Assembly: GCA_903920145.1 (NCBI GenBank)
Contig: CAIXKV010000184.1
Span: 23,111-87,110, forward strand
Length of the DNA stretch: 64,000 bases
Reading direction: 5' to 3'
Origin: an uncultured Rhodospirillales bacterium
GTDB lineage: Bacteria > Pseudomonadota > Alphaproteobacteria > Azospirillales > Azospirillaceae
Shown: piece after piece, positions 10,412 to 20,066 of the stretch
Layout of the letters: each line of letters starts with the position of its first letter
Numbering within the stretch: the first letter of the stretch is position 1
The notes under the pieces: model-generated
The model's input: only the letters and a program-made list of their open reading frames with translations
What the model was told of the DNA's origin: nothing
Databases searched by the model: none
Translations under genes and position numbers: made by a program

Positions 10412-10777
10412 TTAACCAAGCACCCTCTTGATCACCGCCAGCAATTGATCCTGTTTAAACGGTTTGACGATCCAGCCAGTGGCACCGGCGGCCCGCCCCT
10501 CCTGCTTACGAGTCTCTTCGGACTCGGTCGTCAATAAAACGATCGGCAGGAATTTGAAAGCCGGCATGGCGCGCACCTGCCGAACCAATTCTATCCCGTC
10601 CAGGTTAGGCATATTGAGGTCAGTGACGATCAGGTCAACCGGTACCGCTTTCAATCGCACCAGAGCATCGCGTCCGTCAACCGCTGACACCACGTCATAA
10701 CCGGCGGCCTCCAGCGTGAACGTCACCATTTGACGCACGCTTGCCGAATCATCAACGCACAAAATCTTCTTCTTCAT
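10412..10777 (-). CDS. cheY: CheY response regulator
   Basis: A single receiver domain of 121 residues that carries the signal from CheA to a target such as the flagellar switch. All conserved residues are present: the acidic pair D9/D10 (CVDDSAS), phospho-acceptor D53 (VTDLNMP), T83 (VLLTTES) and K105 (VKPF), each offset by four from E. coli CheY. The frame is open further upstream, but MKKKILCVDD is the natural receiver start. It lies between the STAS gene and cheA. The KQEGRAAGATGWIVKPF end is typical of CheYs encoded next to cheA in many proteobacteria. Confidence 0.95.
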   Translation of the reverse strand: MKKKILCVDDSASVRQMVTFTLEAAGYDVVSAVDGRDALVRLKAVPVDLIVTDLNMPNLDGIELVRQVRAMPAFKFLPIVLLTTESEETRKQEGRAAGATGWIVKPFKQDQLLAVIKRVLG

Positions 10778-10784
10778 GGTCCGG

Positions 10785-11159
10785 TCAACCCTCTCCGCGC
10801 CAGAACCGATCATGAGAGACGATGGCTTTGCCGCTCCCCCCCTCGACGAACCCCGCAGTGACCAGCGCCGCGCGCAAGGCCCCTTCGGGTGACCGCGCCA
10901 GCCGGACGGCTTTTCCGGCCCGTTCGGCGCTATGCCGCAAAGCAATCAATAGCTGAAGGCCCGCCGCGTCCACAACGTCTAGGCCCGAGCAGTCAAGCTC
11001 GATCGGATCGGTTCCGGCCAAGACCGACAAGAACTCGGCCCGTCGCTCTTCGGCCTCCCGCAACGTCAACCGCCCCGTCAGAGCCAAACGCCGCCACCCC
11101 GTCGAAGCTCCCGCCGCCACTTGACCGACGCGCGTGTCGCCGCTGTCATTCTGTCCCAT
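10785..11159 (-). CDS. STAS-domain protein at head of che operon
   Basis: A 124-residue single STAS domain (anti-sigma-antagonist fold): LTGRLTLREAEERR, then IELDCSGLDVVDAAGLQLLIAL. The position of the phosphorylatable Ser in SpoIIAA-type proteins (usually DSSGL) is here DAAGL, so regulation by Ser phosphorylation is unlikely. The start ATG is preceded by GGTGATC, a good match to the 16S complement, at 5 nt; an in-frame GTG 9 nt upstream is less likely. It is the first gene of the che operon, 7 nt before cheY. Single STAS proteins are recurrent in such clusters; their role is not settled. Confidence 0.85.
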   Translation of the reverse strand: MGQNDSGDTRVGQVAAGASTGWRRLALTGRLTLREAEERRAEFLSVLAGTDPIELDCSGLDVVDAAGLQLLIALRHSAERAGKAVRLARSPEGALRAALVTAGFVEGGSGKAIVSHDRFWRGEG

Positions 11160-11535
11160 AGCGATCACCCATCGTTCGACCCCATGGCGCCATTACCCTT
11201 GAAGAGCGCCGCACAATCGAACGCCAGCTATACCTGCCCAAACAATCCAGGCAAGCTGTCATGGAGCGCCCAATTCGTCAATCACATTCTTTTGAATTCG
11301 TTACTAATGCTACCTATCCATCGCTTCAGCCGAAATATGAGCTTGCAGATGAATTTTTATGAAAAATAAACTCTAACCATTACAGCGTATCTCTGTTTCA
11401 TCTTCAACCTTACCAATATCAAATCAAGCTTCTATCCGAACGAACGAACGCAGACTCAGGCCAACGACCGATGACCCGGCCCGCCACGCCTCGAAACTGA
11501 CCACAAGAGTGTTTTAAAAGCCCGGCGTGTTTATT
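11160..11535. other. Intergenic region upstream of the che operon
   Basis: About 376 bases without a convincing gene. The middle (about 11260-11460) is clearly AT-rich. It should carry the promoter of the leftward che operon; the best candidate is listed separately at 11227-11254. The right end lies downstream of the small leftward reading frame at 11536-11875. The only long plus-strand frame here (about 11121-11369) has no homology I recognise and overlaps the STAS gene. Confidence 0.6.
11227..11254 (-). promoter_or_regulatory. Candidate sigma70-type promoter of the che operon
   Basis: On the minus strand TTGCCT (11249-11254) is separated by 16 nt from TATAGC (11227-11232), a fair match to -35 and -10 boxes. 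The STAS start codon lies about 70 nt downstream. Nothing else in the upstream AT-rich stretch gives a better spaced pair by eye, but a flagellar-type sigma28 promoter was not excluded. Confidence 0.35.
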
Positions 11536-11875
11536 CTAGCTCCGCCCAATCACGCCGGCAACCCAGACCGATAACCGCCGGGCTGGAGCGGCAATCAAAG
11601 CGGCACTAGCCGACGCGCCACCGCGCACCAACGCCTGAGCCGCCCGACCGGACAGGCCATCCCCGGCGATCCACAACCGCCGCTCGGAGATTTCAGCCGA
11701 CAGGCGAACTCGACCACACTCTCCTGGATTATCTCTCTGGCTGCTGTCAATCAGTCGGTCGAGCATCGCCCCCACACTCCCCCAGTCCCGCGTTGCCCTT
11801 CAGGGTGTAGCGCAAAAGACCCTCACGACGCCAGCTTAATTGATAGGAATCAACCAGTTCAAGCGTCGTTTTCAT
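11536..11875 (-). pseudogene. Small gene, possibly frameshifted
   Basis: Two overlapping minus-strand frames look like halves of one protein of about 112 residues. The first starts at ATG 11875, with AAGG 7 nt upstream, and reads MKTTLELVDSYQLSWRREG before ending 42 codons later. The second continues as MLDRLIDSSQRDNPGECG and ends VWVAGVIGRS. Removing one G from the five-G run at 11779-11783 joins them in frame. This could be a real single-base insertion or a sequencing error. I do not recognise the family. It sits just upstream of the che operon on the same strand. Confidence 0.4.
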
Positions 11876-12095
11876 TCATCGCCTTATCCAGATCAGCGAA
11901 CATCCCAGAGCGTTGCACAGACACCAACGAAACCAGGGGTGTAACGCCCTCCGAATCTCCCAAATTGTGTTTTTTAAGCCACAACCCATCTCATGGTTCA
12001 GCGGCGATCGGCTACCCCACCGGGCGACATCCGGGTATAGTGAGGCCGATCGGGGCGCCCCTCCCCGCGACCACTCTTTCAACTGCTCCGCCCCC

Positions 12096-13304
12096 ATGTC
12101 CCGATTCGACTCCATTTTCGCCGCCCATCTCGACGCCCTAGCCTCCACCCGCAGGCTCCGTGCCTCACACCCGTTGTCTCCGGCGGATCCAGGGCGGGTC
12201 TGGCGCAGCGGGCGCTTGCTACTGAATTTCTCGACCAACGACTATCTTGGCTTATCTCGCCATCCAATGCTGATCGAACGATCCCGAGACTGGACTGAGC
12301 GTTGGGGCACTGGGGCCGGCGCATCGCGGCTGGTTTCAGGAACCCTTGATGCTCACCTCCAGGTAGAAGCCAAGTTGGCCCGTCTCAAGGGAACCGAAGC
12401 GGCGCTGCTGTTGGCCTCCGGCTGGCAGGCCAACGCTGCGATCCCTCGGGCCTTGTTTGATCGGGAGGTTCTGGGGACCGAAGCCCTCGTCTTCACTGAC
12501 CGCCTGATCCATGCCAGCCTGCATCACGGATGCCAAGCGGCGGGTGTCCGGCAAATCCGCTTTCGCCATAACGACCTGAATCACCTGGAAGACCTACTGA
12601 AGGCTCGCTCTGGTCAAGCGGGACGGCGCTTCATCATCACCGAAAGCGTGTTCAGCATGGATGGCGATCGGGTTGACTTGGCGGCTCTGACGGCTTTAGC
12701 CGACCGCCACGATGCCTTCCTTTATCTGGACGAAGCCCACGCCACCGGCGTTCTCGGCCCCGGCGGCATGGGGCTGGCGGCAGCCTTTCCCGGTCGGGTC
12801 GATCTGGCGATGGGCACGTTCAGCAAAGCGTTGGGCGGGTTCGGCGCCTATGTCGCGGGTTCACGCGCTCTTTGCGACCTTTTGACCAACCGTTGCTCGG
12901 GTTTCATCCATGCCACAGCGCCTCCACCGGCTCTTTTGGGGGCCATGGACGCCGCTTTAGACCTCATCCCAACCCTGGATACCGAACGGGCGCATCTCAT
13001 GACTCAGGCCGGACGACTGCGGGCCGCTCTGACGGCCATAGGCGTCGATACCGGCGGCTCCAGCACTCAAATCGTACCGGCTGTGATCGGGGACACGGGG
13101 GCGGCCTTGGACGCAGGACACATGTTGGAAGAGGCCGGTATTCTGGGTATTGCCATTCGTCCACCCACCGTTCCTGCTGGCACCAGCCGCCTGCGCTTTG
13201 CCCTGTCTGCGGTTCACCAACCTGCTGATTTGGATCAATTAATTGCCGCTGTTACTGCCATTCTCCCGGCCTTCCTCTTCACCCGTCCAAAAGGACCGTC
13301 ATGA
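12096..13304 (+). CDS. bioF: BioF, 8-amino-7-oxononanoate synthase
   Basis: Pyridoxal-phosphate enzyme that joins pimeloyl-ACP (or -CoA) and alanine in the first step of biotin ring assembly. Family motifs are present: NFSTNDYLGLSRHP, GTGAGASRLVSGT, ESVFSMDGDRVDL, LDEAHATGVLGP and GTFSKALGGFGAY with the PLP lysine. At 402 residues it has the usual length. The frame is open 61 codons further upstream, but MSRFDSIFAAHLDALA is the normal BioF beginning and the extra part looks like noncoding sequence. It overlaps the next gene by 4 nt, so bioF and bioH form an operon. bioB is not in the window. Confidence 0.96.
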   Translation: MSRFDSIFAAHLDALASTRRLRASHPLSPADPGRVWRSGRLLLNFSTNDYLGLSRHPMLIERSRDWTERWGTGAGASRLVSGTLDAHLQVEAKLARLKGTEAALLLASGWQANAAIPRALFDREVLGTEALVFTDRLIHASLHHGCQAAGVRQIRFRHNDLNHLEDLLKARSGQAGRRFIITESVFSMDGDRVDLAALTALADRHDAFLYLDEAHATGVLGPGGMGLAAAFPGRVDLAMGTFSKALGGFGAYVAGSRALCDLLTNRCSGFIHATAPPPALLGAMDAALDLIPTLDTERAHLMTQAGRLRAALTAIGVDTGGSSTQIVPAVIGDTGAALDAGHMLEEAGILGIAIRPPTVPAGTSRLRFALSAVHQPADLDQLIAAVTAILPAFLFTRPKGPS

Positions 13305-14023
13305 GTCACGTCACCACCCGAAGCGGGCCAAGGCTGGTCCTGGTTCACGGCTGGGGCTTTGATCACCGGCTTTGGCAGGGACTGTGCTCGGCCTTGCCCG
13401 ACCTGGACGCGGTGACGATTGACCTCGGTTTCTTCGATCCCCCCAACTGCCCGGCCTTCGCCCCGGATCGCCCGGTGGTGGCCATCGGCCATTCCTTGGG
13501 GGTTCTCTGGCTGCTGCACACCCGCCCCTTTCCTTGGTGCGGACTGGTTTCGATCAACGGCTTTCCCCGCTTTACCGAAGCCCCTGGTTACAGCCCAGCG
13601 GTACCAGCCCGACTGCTTGACCGTATGATCCGCCGACTTCCGGCAGACCCGGCTGGCGTCACCCAAGAGTTCCGGCGACGCTGCGGAGATTCGGATCCTC
13701 TCCCGGATCGCCCAGTTCCTGACAGCCTGCTGGCGGGCCTGACTTGGCTGCGGGATTGGGACGCCCGCCCGGCGCCTGAGGGCAATCTTAAAGGGTCACT
13801 ATCAAGAATACTCGCCCTTTCAGGCGATTCTGACCCAATTCTGCCCGCTGGTATGGGAGATCACTGCTTTAGCGCCTTCCCGATGGTGACATCAATCCGC
13901 TGCGAGGGAGGCGGGCACCTTCTGCCTCTAACCGCCCCCACATGGTGTGCCGGGCACATTCGCACTTTCCTGAAAGCTCTGCCGATCGGCGACGACGCGC
14001 AGCCTCTGGCCCTTGATCGTTGA
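13301..14023 (+). CDS. bioH: BioH-like pimeloyl-ACP methyl ester esterase
   Basis: An alpha/beta hydrolase of 240 residues. It has the oxyanion motif HGWGFDHRLW, the nucleophile elbow GHSLG, an Asp in SGDSDPI and a His in GGGHLLPL, completing a catalytic triad. Placement directly after bioF (ATGA overlap) and the HGWG motif, shared with E. coli BioH, support the release of pimeloyl-ACP from its methyl ester, the step that ends BioC-dependent synthesis of pimelate. A matching bioC lies 6.7 kb downstream. The alternative families BioG/BioK are less similar, as far as can be judged by eye. Confidence 0.85.
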   Translation: MSHVTTRSGPRLVLVHGWGFDHRLWQGLCSALPDLDAVTIDLGFFDPPNCPAFAPDRPVVAIGHSLGVLWLLHTRPFPWCGLVSINGFPRFTEAPGYSPAVPARLLDRMIRRLPADPAGVTQEFRRRCGDSDPLPDRPVPDSLLAGLTWLRDWDARPAPEGNLKGSLSRILALSGDSDPILPAGMGDHCFSAFPMVTSIRCEGGGHLLPLTAPTWCAGHIRTFLKALPIGDDAQPLALDR

Positions 14024-14229
14024 GCGTGTTTCCAGACCTCTATAAATCAAGATGCTGCCGCGCATGCCTGCCTCCCAGTCGCTAACATCGCCGGCAAATT
14101 GACAGCTCGTCACCAACCGACTATCCCCGGTTAGCCTCTTAGGCTTATCTTCAGCCCGCCGTGCCGTCCGCTGGAAAACGGGGGCTAGGGGGTTGTTCCC
14201 GCCGTCCTTATCATTACGCGCCACGCCCC

Positions 14230-15405
14230 ATGCCCGCCCCTGCTCCTGCGTCTCTGTCTTCGCCTTTGGCCCTAGGCCTTGTCGCCATCGTCGCCCTGCT
14301 GGGGCTTGGTGGCTGTCACGACCAGCCCCAACAAACAAGTGGAGTGCCCTCGGCGCCACCACCACCGCCCGTCACCGTGGCCAAGCCGGTAACAAAGACG
14401 GTGCAGGAGTTTGATGAATTCACGGGTCGCTTTGACGCCGTGGCTTCGGTGGAGATCCGCGCGCGGGTTGGGGGCAGCCTGGACCAGGTCCATTTCAAGG
14501 ATGGCGCCGAAGTCAAGGAAGGCGACCTGCTGTTTGTGATCGATCAGCGGCCCTTCCGGGCAACCCTGGATGCGGCGGTGGCGGCGGTGGCCTCGATCCA
14601 GACCCGGCTGGACTTCGCCAAACTGGAGTTGGAGCGCGCCGATCAGTTAAGTCGAACCGGAGCCGCCGCTGGCAGAACCCTCGACCAAGCCCGCCAACAA
14701 TTCCTTCAGGCTCAGGCAGATATTGTCGGAGCCAAAGCGGCGGTGGAAACGGCTAAACTTAATCTGGGATTCACCGAAATCCGAGCCCCAATTTCGGGCC
14801 GGATCGGTCGGAAGCTGGTGACCGAAGGCAATCTGATCGACGCCAACACCACCTTGCTGACCAGCATCGTGGCGCTTGATCCCATCGACTTCTACTTCGA
14901 CATCGACGAAAAATCCTTTCTCAACCAAGCCCGCGCGGTTGACGATACCAGCCAACTGACGGTGATTCCATTAGGCACCGAAGTTGAAGTCGCTCTGGCC
15001 GACGAGGCCCAAGCCAAACACCGGGGCCGATTGGACTTCGTGGATAACCGGATCGATCAGGCCACCGGCACTTTGCGCGCCCGAGCGGTTCTGGACAATC
15101 CGAGCCGACTGCTGTTGCCAGGACTATTCGGACGCATCCGGGTGCCACGCCCCAGTCATGGCGTTACCATTTTGATTCCCGATGAGGCCATTGCGGCAGA
15201 CCTTGACCGCCGCACCGTCACGCTCATTGCCCCGGATGGAACGGCGTCATCCCGAGCTGTTGTCCTTGGCCCCCGAATCGACGGGTATCGGGTTGTCCGC
15301 CAAGGCCTGACCGGCGATGAATTGGTCGTCATCGCCGGCATCCAGCGGGCTCGACCGGGCGGCAAAGTCACCCCCCAGGTTACAACGCTTCCGCCCTCAC
15401 GCTAG
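14230..15405 (+). CDS. RND efflux periplasmic adaptor lipoprotein
   Basis: Membrane fusion protein of an AcrAB/MexAB-type tripartite pump. A hydrophobic signal peptide ends in GLGGC, a lipobox, so the mature protein is a lipoprotein. The body has the lipoyl half-motifs (SVEIRARVGGSLDQVHFKDG and LNLGFTEIRAPISGRIGR) flanking a coiled-coil hairpin rich in Ala and Gln (about residues 115-175), then beta-barrel and membrane-proximal domains. A GTG at 14161 in frame would add 23 residues before the signal peptide; the ATG gives a normal one. It precedes the RND transporter gene by 89 nt. No outer-membrane factor gene is nearby. Confidence 0.93.
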   Translation: MPAPAPASLSSPLALGLVAIVALLGLGGCHDQPQQTSGVPSAPPPPPVTVAKPVTKTVQEFDEFTGRFDAVASVEIRARVGGSLDQVHFKDGAEVKEGDLLFVIDQRPFRATLDAAVAAVASIQTRLDFAKLELERADQLSRTGAAAGRTLDQARQQFLQAQADIVGAKAAVETAKLNLGFTEIRAPISGRIGRKLVTEGNLIDANTTLLTSIVALDPIDFYFDIDEKSFLNQARAVDDTSQLTVIPLGTEVEVALADEAQAKHRGRLDFVDNRIDQATGTLRARAVLDNPSRLLLPGLFGRIRVPRPSHGVTILIPDEAIAADLDRRTVTLIAPDGTASSRAVVLGPRIDGYRVVRQGLTGDELVVIAGIQRARPGGKVTPQVTTLPPSR

Positions 15406-15494
15406 GGATCGACGGCCAGCGCCCTCCCTGGCGCTGGCGTCCCCCTTGCGGCCATCTCTTTTGACTCAAAGCCGATCGCGCAGAGGCTACCCCC

Positions 15495-18400
15495 GTGAAG
15501 TTATCCCATTTCTTCATTGATCGCCCAATCTTCGCCTCGGTTTTGTCCCTGGTGGTTCTGCTGGTGGGCGCGATCACCCTGGTCGGGCTGCCCATTGCCC
15601 AATATGCGGATATCGCACCGCCGACCATTGTGGTGCGCGCCAGCTATCCCGGCGCCACCGCCGAGACCGCTGCGGCCACGGTGGCCACGCCACTGGAACA
15701 GGAAATCAACGGCGTCGAGAACATGCTTTACATGTCCTCGTATGCGGCAGGCGACGGCTCCATCACCATCACCATCACATTCCGGGTTGGCACCAACCTG
15801 GATATGGCCCAAGTGTTGGTCCAGAATCGGGTGGCGGTGGCCGAGCCCAAGCTTCCCGACGACGTGCGCCGGTTGGGCATTACCACGCGCAAAAGCTCGC
15901 CCGACCTGATGATGGTCGTGCATATGTTGTCGCCGGACGATACTTACGACCAGCTCTATATCTCCAACTACGCCTTGGTGCGGGTCCGCGACGTGCTGAT
16001 GCGGCTTGACGGCGTGGGTGATCTCACGGTCTTCGGAGCCCGCGAGTTCTCTTTGCGGGTATGGCTGGACCCGGACAAGCTCGCCGCCTACGGGCTGGCT
16101 TCCAGTGACGTGGTGTCGGCACTGCGGGAGCAGAATGTGCAGGTCAGCGGCGGCAGCCTCGGCCAGATGCCCGCAGCCTCCAACACCGCCTTCCAGTTGG
16201 ATATCACCACCCAAGGCCGCCTGGCGGACCCGGAACAGTTCCGCCAGGTCATCGTCAAGTCTGGGCAGGACGGCCGGTTGATCCGGGTGGGTGACGTGGC
16301 ACGGGTTGAGATGGGCGCTAAGGAGTATGTCACCAACAGCTATCTTGACGGCAAACCAGCGGTGGCGCTGGCCATTTACCAGCGACCGGGCAGCAATGCC
16401 CTCGAAGGGGCCCGTGACGTCATTCGGACCATGGACCGGCTGAAAGCCGACTTTCCCGCCGGGCTGGCGTACCGGATCGTCTACAATCCGACCGAATTCA
16501 TCGCAGCTTCGGTCAGCGCGGTCGAAGACACCATCTTCAAGGCGGTGGCGCTGGTGGTGCTGGTCATCATCGCCTTTTTGCACAGTTGGCGCGCCTCGAT
16601 TATCCCGATCATCTCGATTCCAGTCTCTTTGATCGGTACCTGCGCCATCATGGGGTCATTTGGCTTTTCGCTCAATACCTTGACCCTATTCGGCCTCGTG
16701 CTGGCGGTGGGGATCGTGGTGGATGACGCCATCGTCGTCGTAGAAAATGTCGAGCGCAACATTGCCGCTGGCCTCTCGCCCAGAGATGCCGCCCACGAAA
16801 CCATGGACGAAGTGGGAACTGCCGTTATCGCCATTGCCTTGGTGCTGATGGCGGTGTTTCTGCCCACCGCGTTCATTCCCGGCATATCCGGCCAATTCTA
16901 CCGACAATTTGCCCTGACCATTGCTTCGGCAACCTTGATCTCGGCATTCAACTCGCTCACCCTGTCTCCAGCCCTGTGCGCGCTGCTGCTCAAGCCCCAT
17001 AGCAGCCATCCGCCCCAATCCCTGATCAGCCGCTTGTTGTGGCGGTTCGGCCATGGCTTCAATCGTACCTTTGATCGGATCGGGTCTCGCTATAGCCGTC
17101 TTGTCAATGTCATCGTCCGACGCAGAGTCGTGATGCTGGCCATTTTCGGAGGGCTCCTAGTGGCCACGGTCCATCTGGTCCAAACCGTACCGCGCGGCTT
17201 TATCCCAACTCTCGACCAGGGCTATTGTATCGTGGTGATTCAATTGCCCGATGGCGCGTCGCTCAACCGAACCGATGCCGTAACGCAACGAGCTTCAGAG
17301 ATCATCGCCCATACGCCGGGCGTCACCGACGCAGTGGCATTTGCCGGCTTTTCCGGAGCCACCTTTACCAACGCTTCCAACGCAGGCGTGGTTTTTGCCA
17401 AATTCGCGCCGTTTGATGATCGATTGGCGGCAGGCCAAAGCGCCGGGCATATTATTTCAGACCTGATCGGGCGTCTCCAGGTGATTCAGGATGCCTTTAT
17501 CATCGCAGTCCCACCGCCGCCGGTTCGTGGCATTGGCAGTGCTGGCGGCTTTAAGCTCGAGGTTGAAGACCATACGGGCGGCCCCATTACCGATCTGGTC
17601 GCAGCCGCCAATCATTTGGTGGCGCAAGCCCGCACAACGCCGGGACTGGCGGGAGTCTACACGACCTTCAGCGCCAATACACCGCAGCTTTATCTCGACA
17701 TAGACCGGGTTAAGGCCGAGATGTTAAATGTTCCGATCTCAAACATCTTTGATGCCCTTCAGGTTAATTTAGGCTCCTCGTATGTAAATGACTTTAATGC
17801 GTATGGCCGGATTTATCAGGTCCGAGCACAGGCCGATGAAAACTTCCGCGTTGACCCTGAAACCATCTCGCGGTTAAAGGTTCGCAGCGCCACCGGGGCG
17901 TTGGTGCCATTGGGAACGCTGGTCACCATTGTCAATGTCACCGGCCCCGATCTGGTCCAACGCTACAACATGTTCACGGCGGTTCCGGTCCAAGGCAACG
18001 CCGCCCCTGGCGTCTCGTCTGAACAGGCCCTAACCCTGATGGAAAAACTGGCTGCCGAGACGCTGCCGCCGGGCATGTCCATTGAATGGACCGACTTGGC
18101 CTTTCAACAGAAATCCGCCGCCGACAGTGCCGGAGCGATTTTTGGTCTTTCAGTGTTATTCGTGTTCTTGGTCCTGGCGGCTCAATATGAAAGCTGGGCC
18201 TTGCCGCTTTCGATCATCCTGATCGTTCCTATGAGCGTGTTGTCGGCCATGATCGGCGTGTTGAGCCGTGGTCTTGATAACAACATTCTGGTTCAAGTCG
18301 GATTGGTGGTTCTGGTCGGTTTGGCGGCTAAGAACGCCATTCTGATTGTCGAATTCGCCCGACAAAATGAACTCGATGGCCACGACACCATAGCCTCGGT

Positions 18401-18665
18401 GGTCCAAGCCTGCCGAACCCGCCTCCGCCCGATCCTCATGACCGCCTTGGCGTTTGTCCTAGGGGTGCTGCCATTGGTCCTGGCCACCGGCCCTGGTGCC
18501 GAGATGCGTCAATCCCTGGGCACCGCCGTCTTCTCGGGCATGTTGGGGGTGACTCTGTTCGGCCTGATCCTAACGCCGGTGTTCTTCGTGGTGATCCGGG
18601 CTCTGACCCGACGCGCGAAGCTACCGACGGGCACGCTCCCGGCCTTGCATAAGGCTGAAGAATAA
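15495..18665 (+). CDS. RND efflux transporter, HAE1/AcrB family
   Basis: Inner-membrane proton/drug antiporter of 1056 residues. It begins SHFFIDRPIFASVLS, typical of the family, and has two halves with TM bundles and large periplasmic loops. The proton-relay pair is seen in GIVVDDAIVVVENVE (TM4) and the lysine in LAAKNAILIVEFARQ (TM10). GFIPTLDQGYCIVVIQLPDG is the conserved start of the second periplasmic loop. The start is GTG. With the adaptor at 14230 it makes a two-gene pump unit placed inside the biotin region. The substrate cannot be read from sequence; no TetR-type regulator is adjacent. Confidence 0.96.
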   Translation: MKLSHFFIDRPIFASVLSLVVLLVGAITLVGLPIAQYADIAPPTIVVRASYPGATAETAAATVATPLEQEINGVENMLYMSSYAAGDGSITITITFRVGTNLDMAQVLVQNRVAVAEPKLPDDVRRLGITTRKSSPDLMMVVHMLSPDDTYDQLYISNYALVRVRDVLMRLDGVGDLTVFGAREFSLRVWLDPDKLAAYGLASSDVVSALREQNVQVSGGSLGQMPAASNTAFQLDITTQGRLADPEQFRQVIVKSGQDGRLIRVGDVARVEMGAKEYVTNSYLDGKPAVALAIYQRPGSNALEGARDVIRTMDRLKADFPAGLAYRIVYNPTEFIAASVSAVEDTIFKAVALVVLVIIAFLHSWRASIIPIISIPVSLIGTCAIMGSFGFSLNTLTLFGLVLAVGIVVDDAIVVVENVERNIAAGLSPRDAAHETMDEVGTAVIAIALVLMAVFLPTAFIPGISGQFYRQFALTIASATLISAFNSLTLSPALCALLLKPHSSHPPQSLISRLLWRFGHGFNRTFDRIGSRYSRLVNVIVRRRVVMLAIFGGLLVATVHLVQTVPRGFIPTLDQGYCIVVIQLPDGASLNRTDAVTQRASEIIAHTPGVTDAVAFAGFSGATFTNASNAGVVFAKFAPFDDRLAAGQSAGHIISDLIGRLQVIQDAFIIAVPPPPVRGIGSAGGFKLEVEDHTGGPITDLVAAANHLVAQARTTPGLAGVYTTFSANTPQLYLDIDRVKAEMLNVPISNIFDALQVNLGSSYVNDFNAYGRIYQVRAQADENFRVDPETISRLKVRSATGALVPLGTLVTIVNVTGPDLVQRYNMFTAVPVQGNAAPGVSSEQALTLMEKLAAETLPPGMSIEWTDLAFQQKSAADSAGAIFGLSVLFVFLVLAAQYESWALPLSIILIVPMSVLSAMIGVLSRGLDNNILVQVGLVVLVGLAAKNAILIVEFARQNELDGHDTIASVVQACRTRLRPILMTALAFVLGVLPLVLATGPGAEMRQSLGTAVFSGMLGVTLFGLILTPVFFVVIRALTRRAKLPTGTLPALHKAEE

Positions 18666-18842
18666 ATCATTGGTTGCGCCACTGGAGCTGTGCTAAAATT
18701 AACCATTCTTGATTTCAAGACCAAAGCACCGCTCGTCATCTCACGATGGCGGGCGGGTGCCTTCAGTCTGTAGGATTGAAAGGCTGTGGAATTGGCGACA
18801 AGGATGTGTCATCAGTCATCAGATTAAAGATTGAATAGCGGT

Positions 18843-20066
18843 ATGTCTTACGATCAAGCGAGAGTCACTGAGAGTCTGGGTGCCGAACATAACGGCCTTT
18901 GCGAGTCTCTCACTCATGACGCTGAGGCCTACCATCTAATCATTGAGCATATAGACCAAGGCGCGGCAATTTTAGCGGCCAATGGCACGATCCTTTATGC
19001 CAATCGCCGTCTGGCCACCATGCTTGGCCTTTCTTTAAAAGATTTAATGGGGTCTTCCCTACTCCAACACCTCCCGCCCCCTGACCCAGCCTTATTGACC
19101 AAGCGAATTCATGGCTCTTGCCGTCAAAAGGAGCATGTTGTCTGGCGGTTTCCGTCCGAAGCCATGGATAAAGCCAAACTTCATGTGGTCCTGATGCCTC
19201 TTGAACCAGGCGGCAGGGCATCCTATTCGGTGCTGGTGACCGATATGGCCCCGGCCTTGGAACAGGAGGCTTTGCGCCGCAGCCAAACCACTCTCGAACA
19301 AGAAACCGCCAATCTCACTGCTGCCAAGCAGATCGCAGAACAAGCCAGTCGCACGAAAAATATCTTTCTTGCGACCATGAGTCATGAACTACGGACTCCG
19401 ATGAATGCCATCATCGGATTTAACGAATTACTCCTCATGACGGAGAAAGACGATAATAGACGCAATCAAATGAATATTATAAAAGAAGCTGGAAATAGCT
19501 TACTCCAACTAATACGCAACATGCTGGACCTATCAAAAATTGAAGCTGGACAGACGACGATTTATGAAGAAAATTTTGTCTTATCTGAACTTATTTACGC
19601 TGTTGTATCAATGTTCGAAGCCCAGGCTTCTAGCAAAAAGATCGCATTATCAACAATAATTGATCCAGAACTTCCATTGCAAATATATAGCGATTCTGGT
19701 CTATTAAAGCAAATTTTAATAAACCTAATTGGTAATGCTGTTAAATTTACAAATTCAGGATCCGTTCTGATAACGGTTGGATACAGTGACGAGTCGCCTG
19801 AAAAAGTAGTAAATAAATTAATTATTTTTTATGTGGAAGATACTGGCATTGGTATAAAACCAGAAAATATCGACAGAATATTTGAGGTCTTTGAGCAAGA
19901 AGACGGTTCACTCACAAGGCGATTTGGTGGCTCTGGATTGGGATTATCAATCTCTAAACGATTAGTAACACTTTTAGGTGGTAAAATTAATGTCAAATCA
20001 ACTCCAGGCGTTGGCTCTCATTTCTCATTCTTTATTCCCTGCAAGGTCAAGGAAAACAAGGGGTAG
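18843..20066 (+). CDS. Cytoplasmic PAS sensor histidine kinase
   Basis: 407 residues without membrane segments. A PAS domain (about 25-145; ILAANGTILYANRRLATMLG) is followed by a short coiled coil and a HisKA domain with the phospho-acceptor His in MSHELRTPMNAIIGF (about residue 181). The HATPase domain shows NLIGNAVKF, VEDTGIGI and FGGSGLGLSI. A TTG 12 nt upstream is an alternative start. No response regulator is adjacent, so its partner is unknown. The second half of the gene (from about 19430) is much more AT-rich than its neighbours, as is the following hemerythrin gene, which hints at transfer from another source. Confidence 0.9.
   Translation: MSYDQARVTESLGAEHNGLCESLTHDAEAYHLIIEHIDQGAAILAANGTILYANRRLATMLGLSLKDLMGSSLLQHLPPPDPALLTKRIHGSCRQKEHVVWRFPSEAMDKAKLHVVLMPLEPGGRASYSVLVTDMAPALEQEALRRSQTTLEQETANLTAAKQIAEQASRTKNIFLATMSHELRTPMNAIIGFNELLLMTEKDDNRRNQMNIIKEAGNSLLQLIRNMLDLSKIEAGQTTIYEENFVLSELIYAVVSMFEAQASSKKIALSTIIDPELPLQIYSDSGLLKQILINLIGNAVKFTNSGSVLITVGYSDESPEKVVNKLIIFYVEDTGIGIKPENIDRIFEVFEQEDGSLTRRFGGSGLGLSISKRLVTLLGGKINVKSTPGVGSHFSFFIPCKVKENKG

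Noticed and set aside
11121..11369. Plus-strand frame of 82 codons upstream of the che operon
   Set aside because: It overlaps the start of the STAS gene, has no recognisable motif and covers the AT-rich promoter region.
15501..16583. Minus-strand frame of 360 codons inside the RND transporter gene
   Set aside because: Exact antisense of a well-conserved AcrB-type gene; His/Gln-rich shadow composition typical of high-GC antisense frames.
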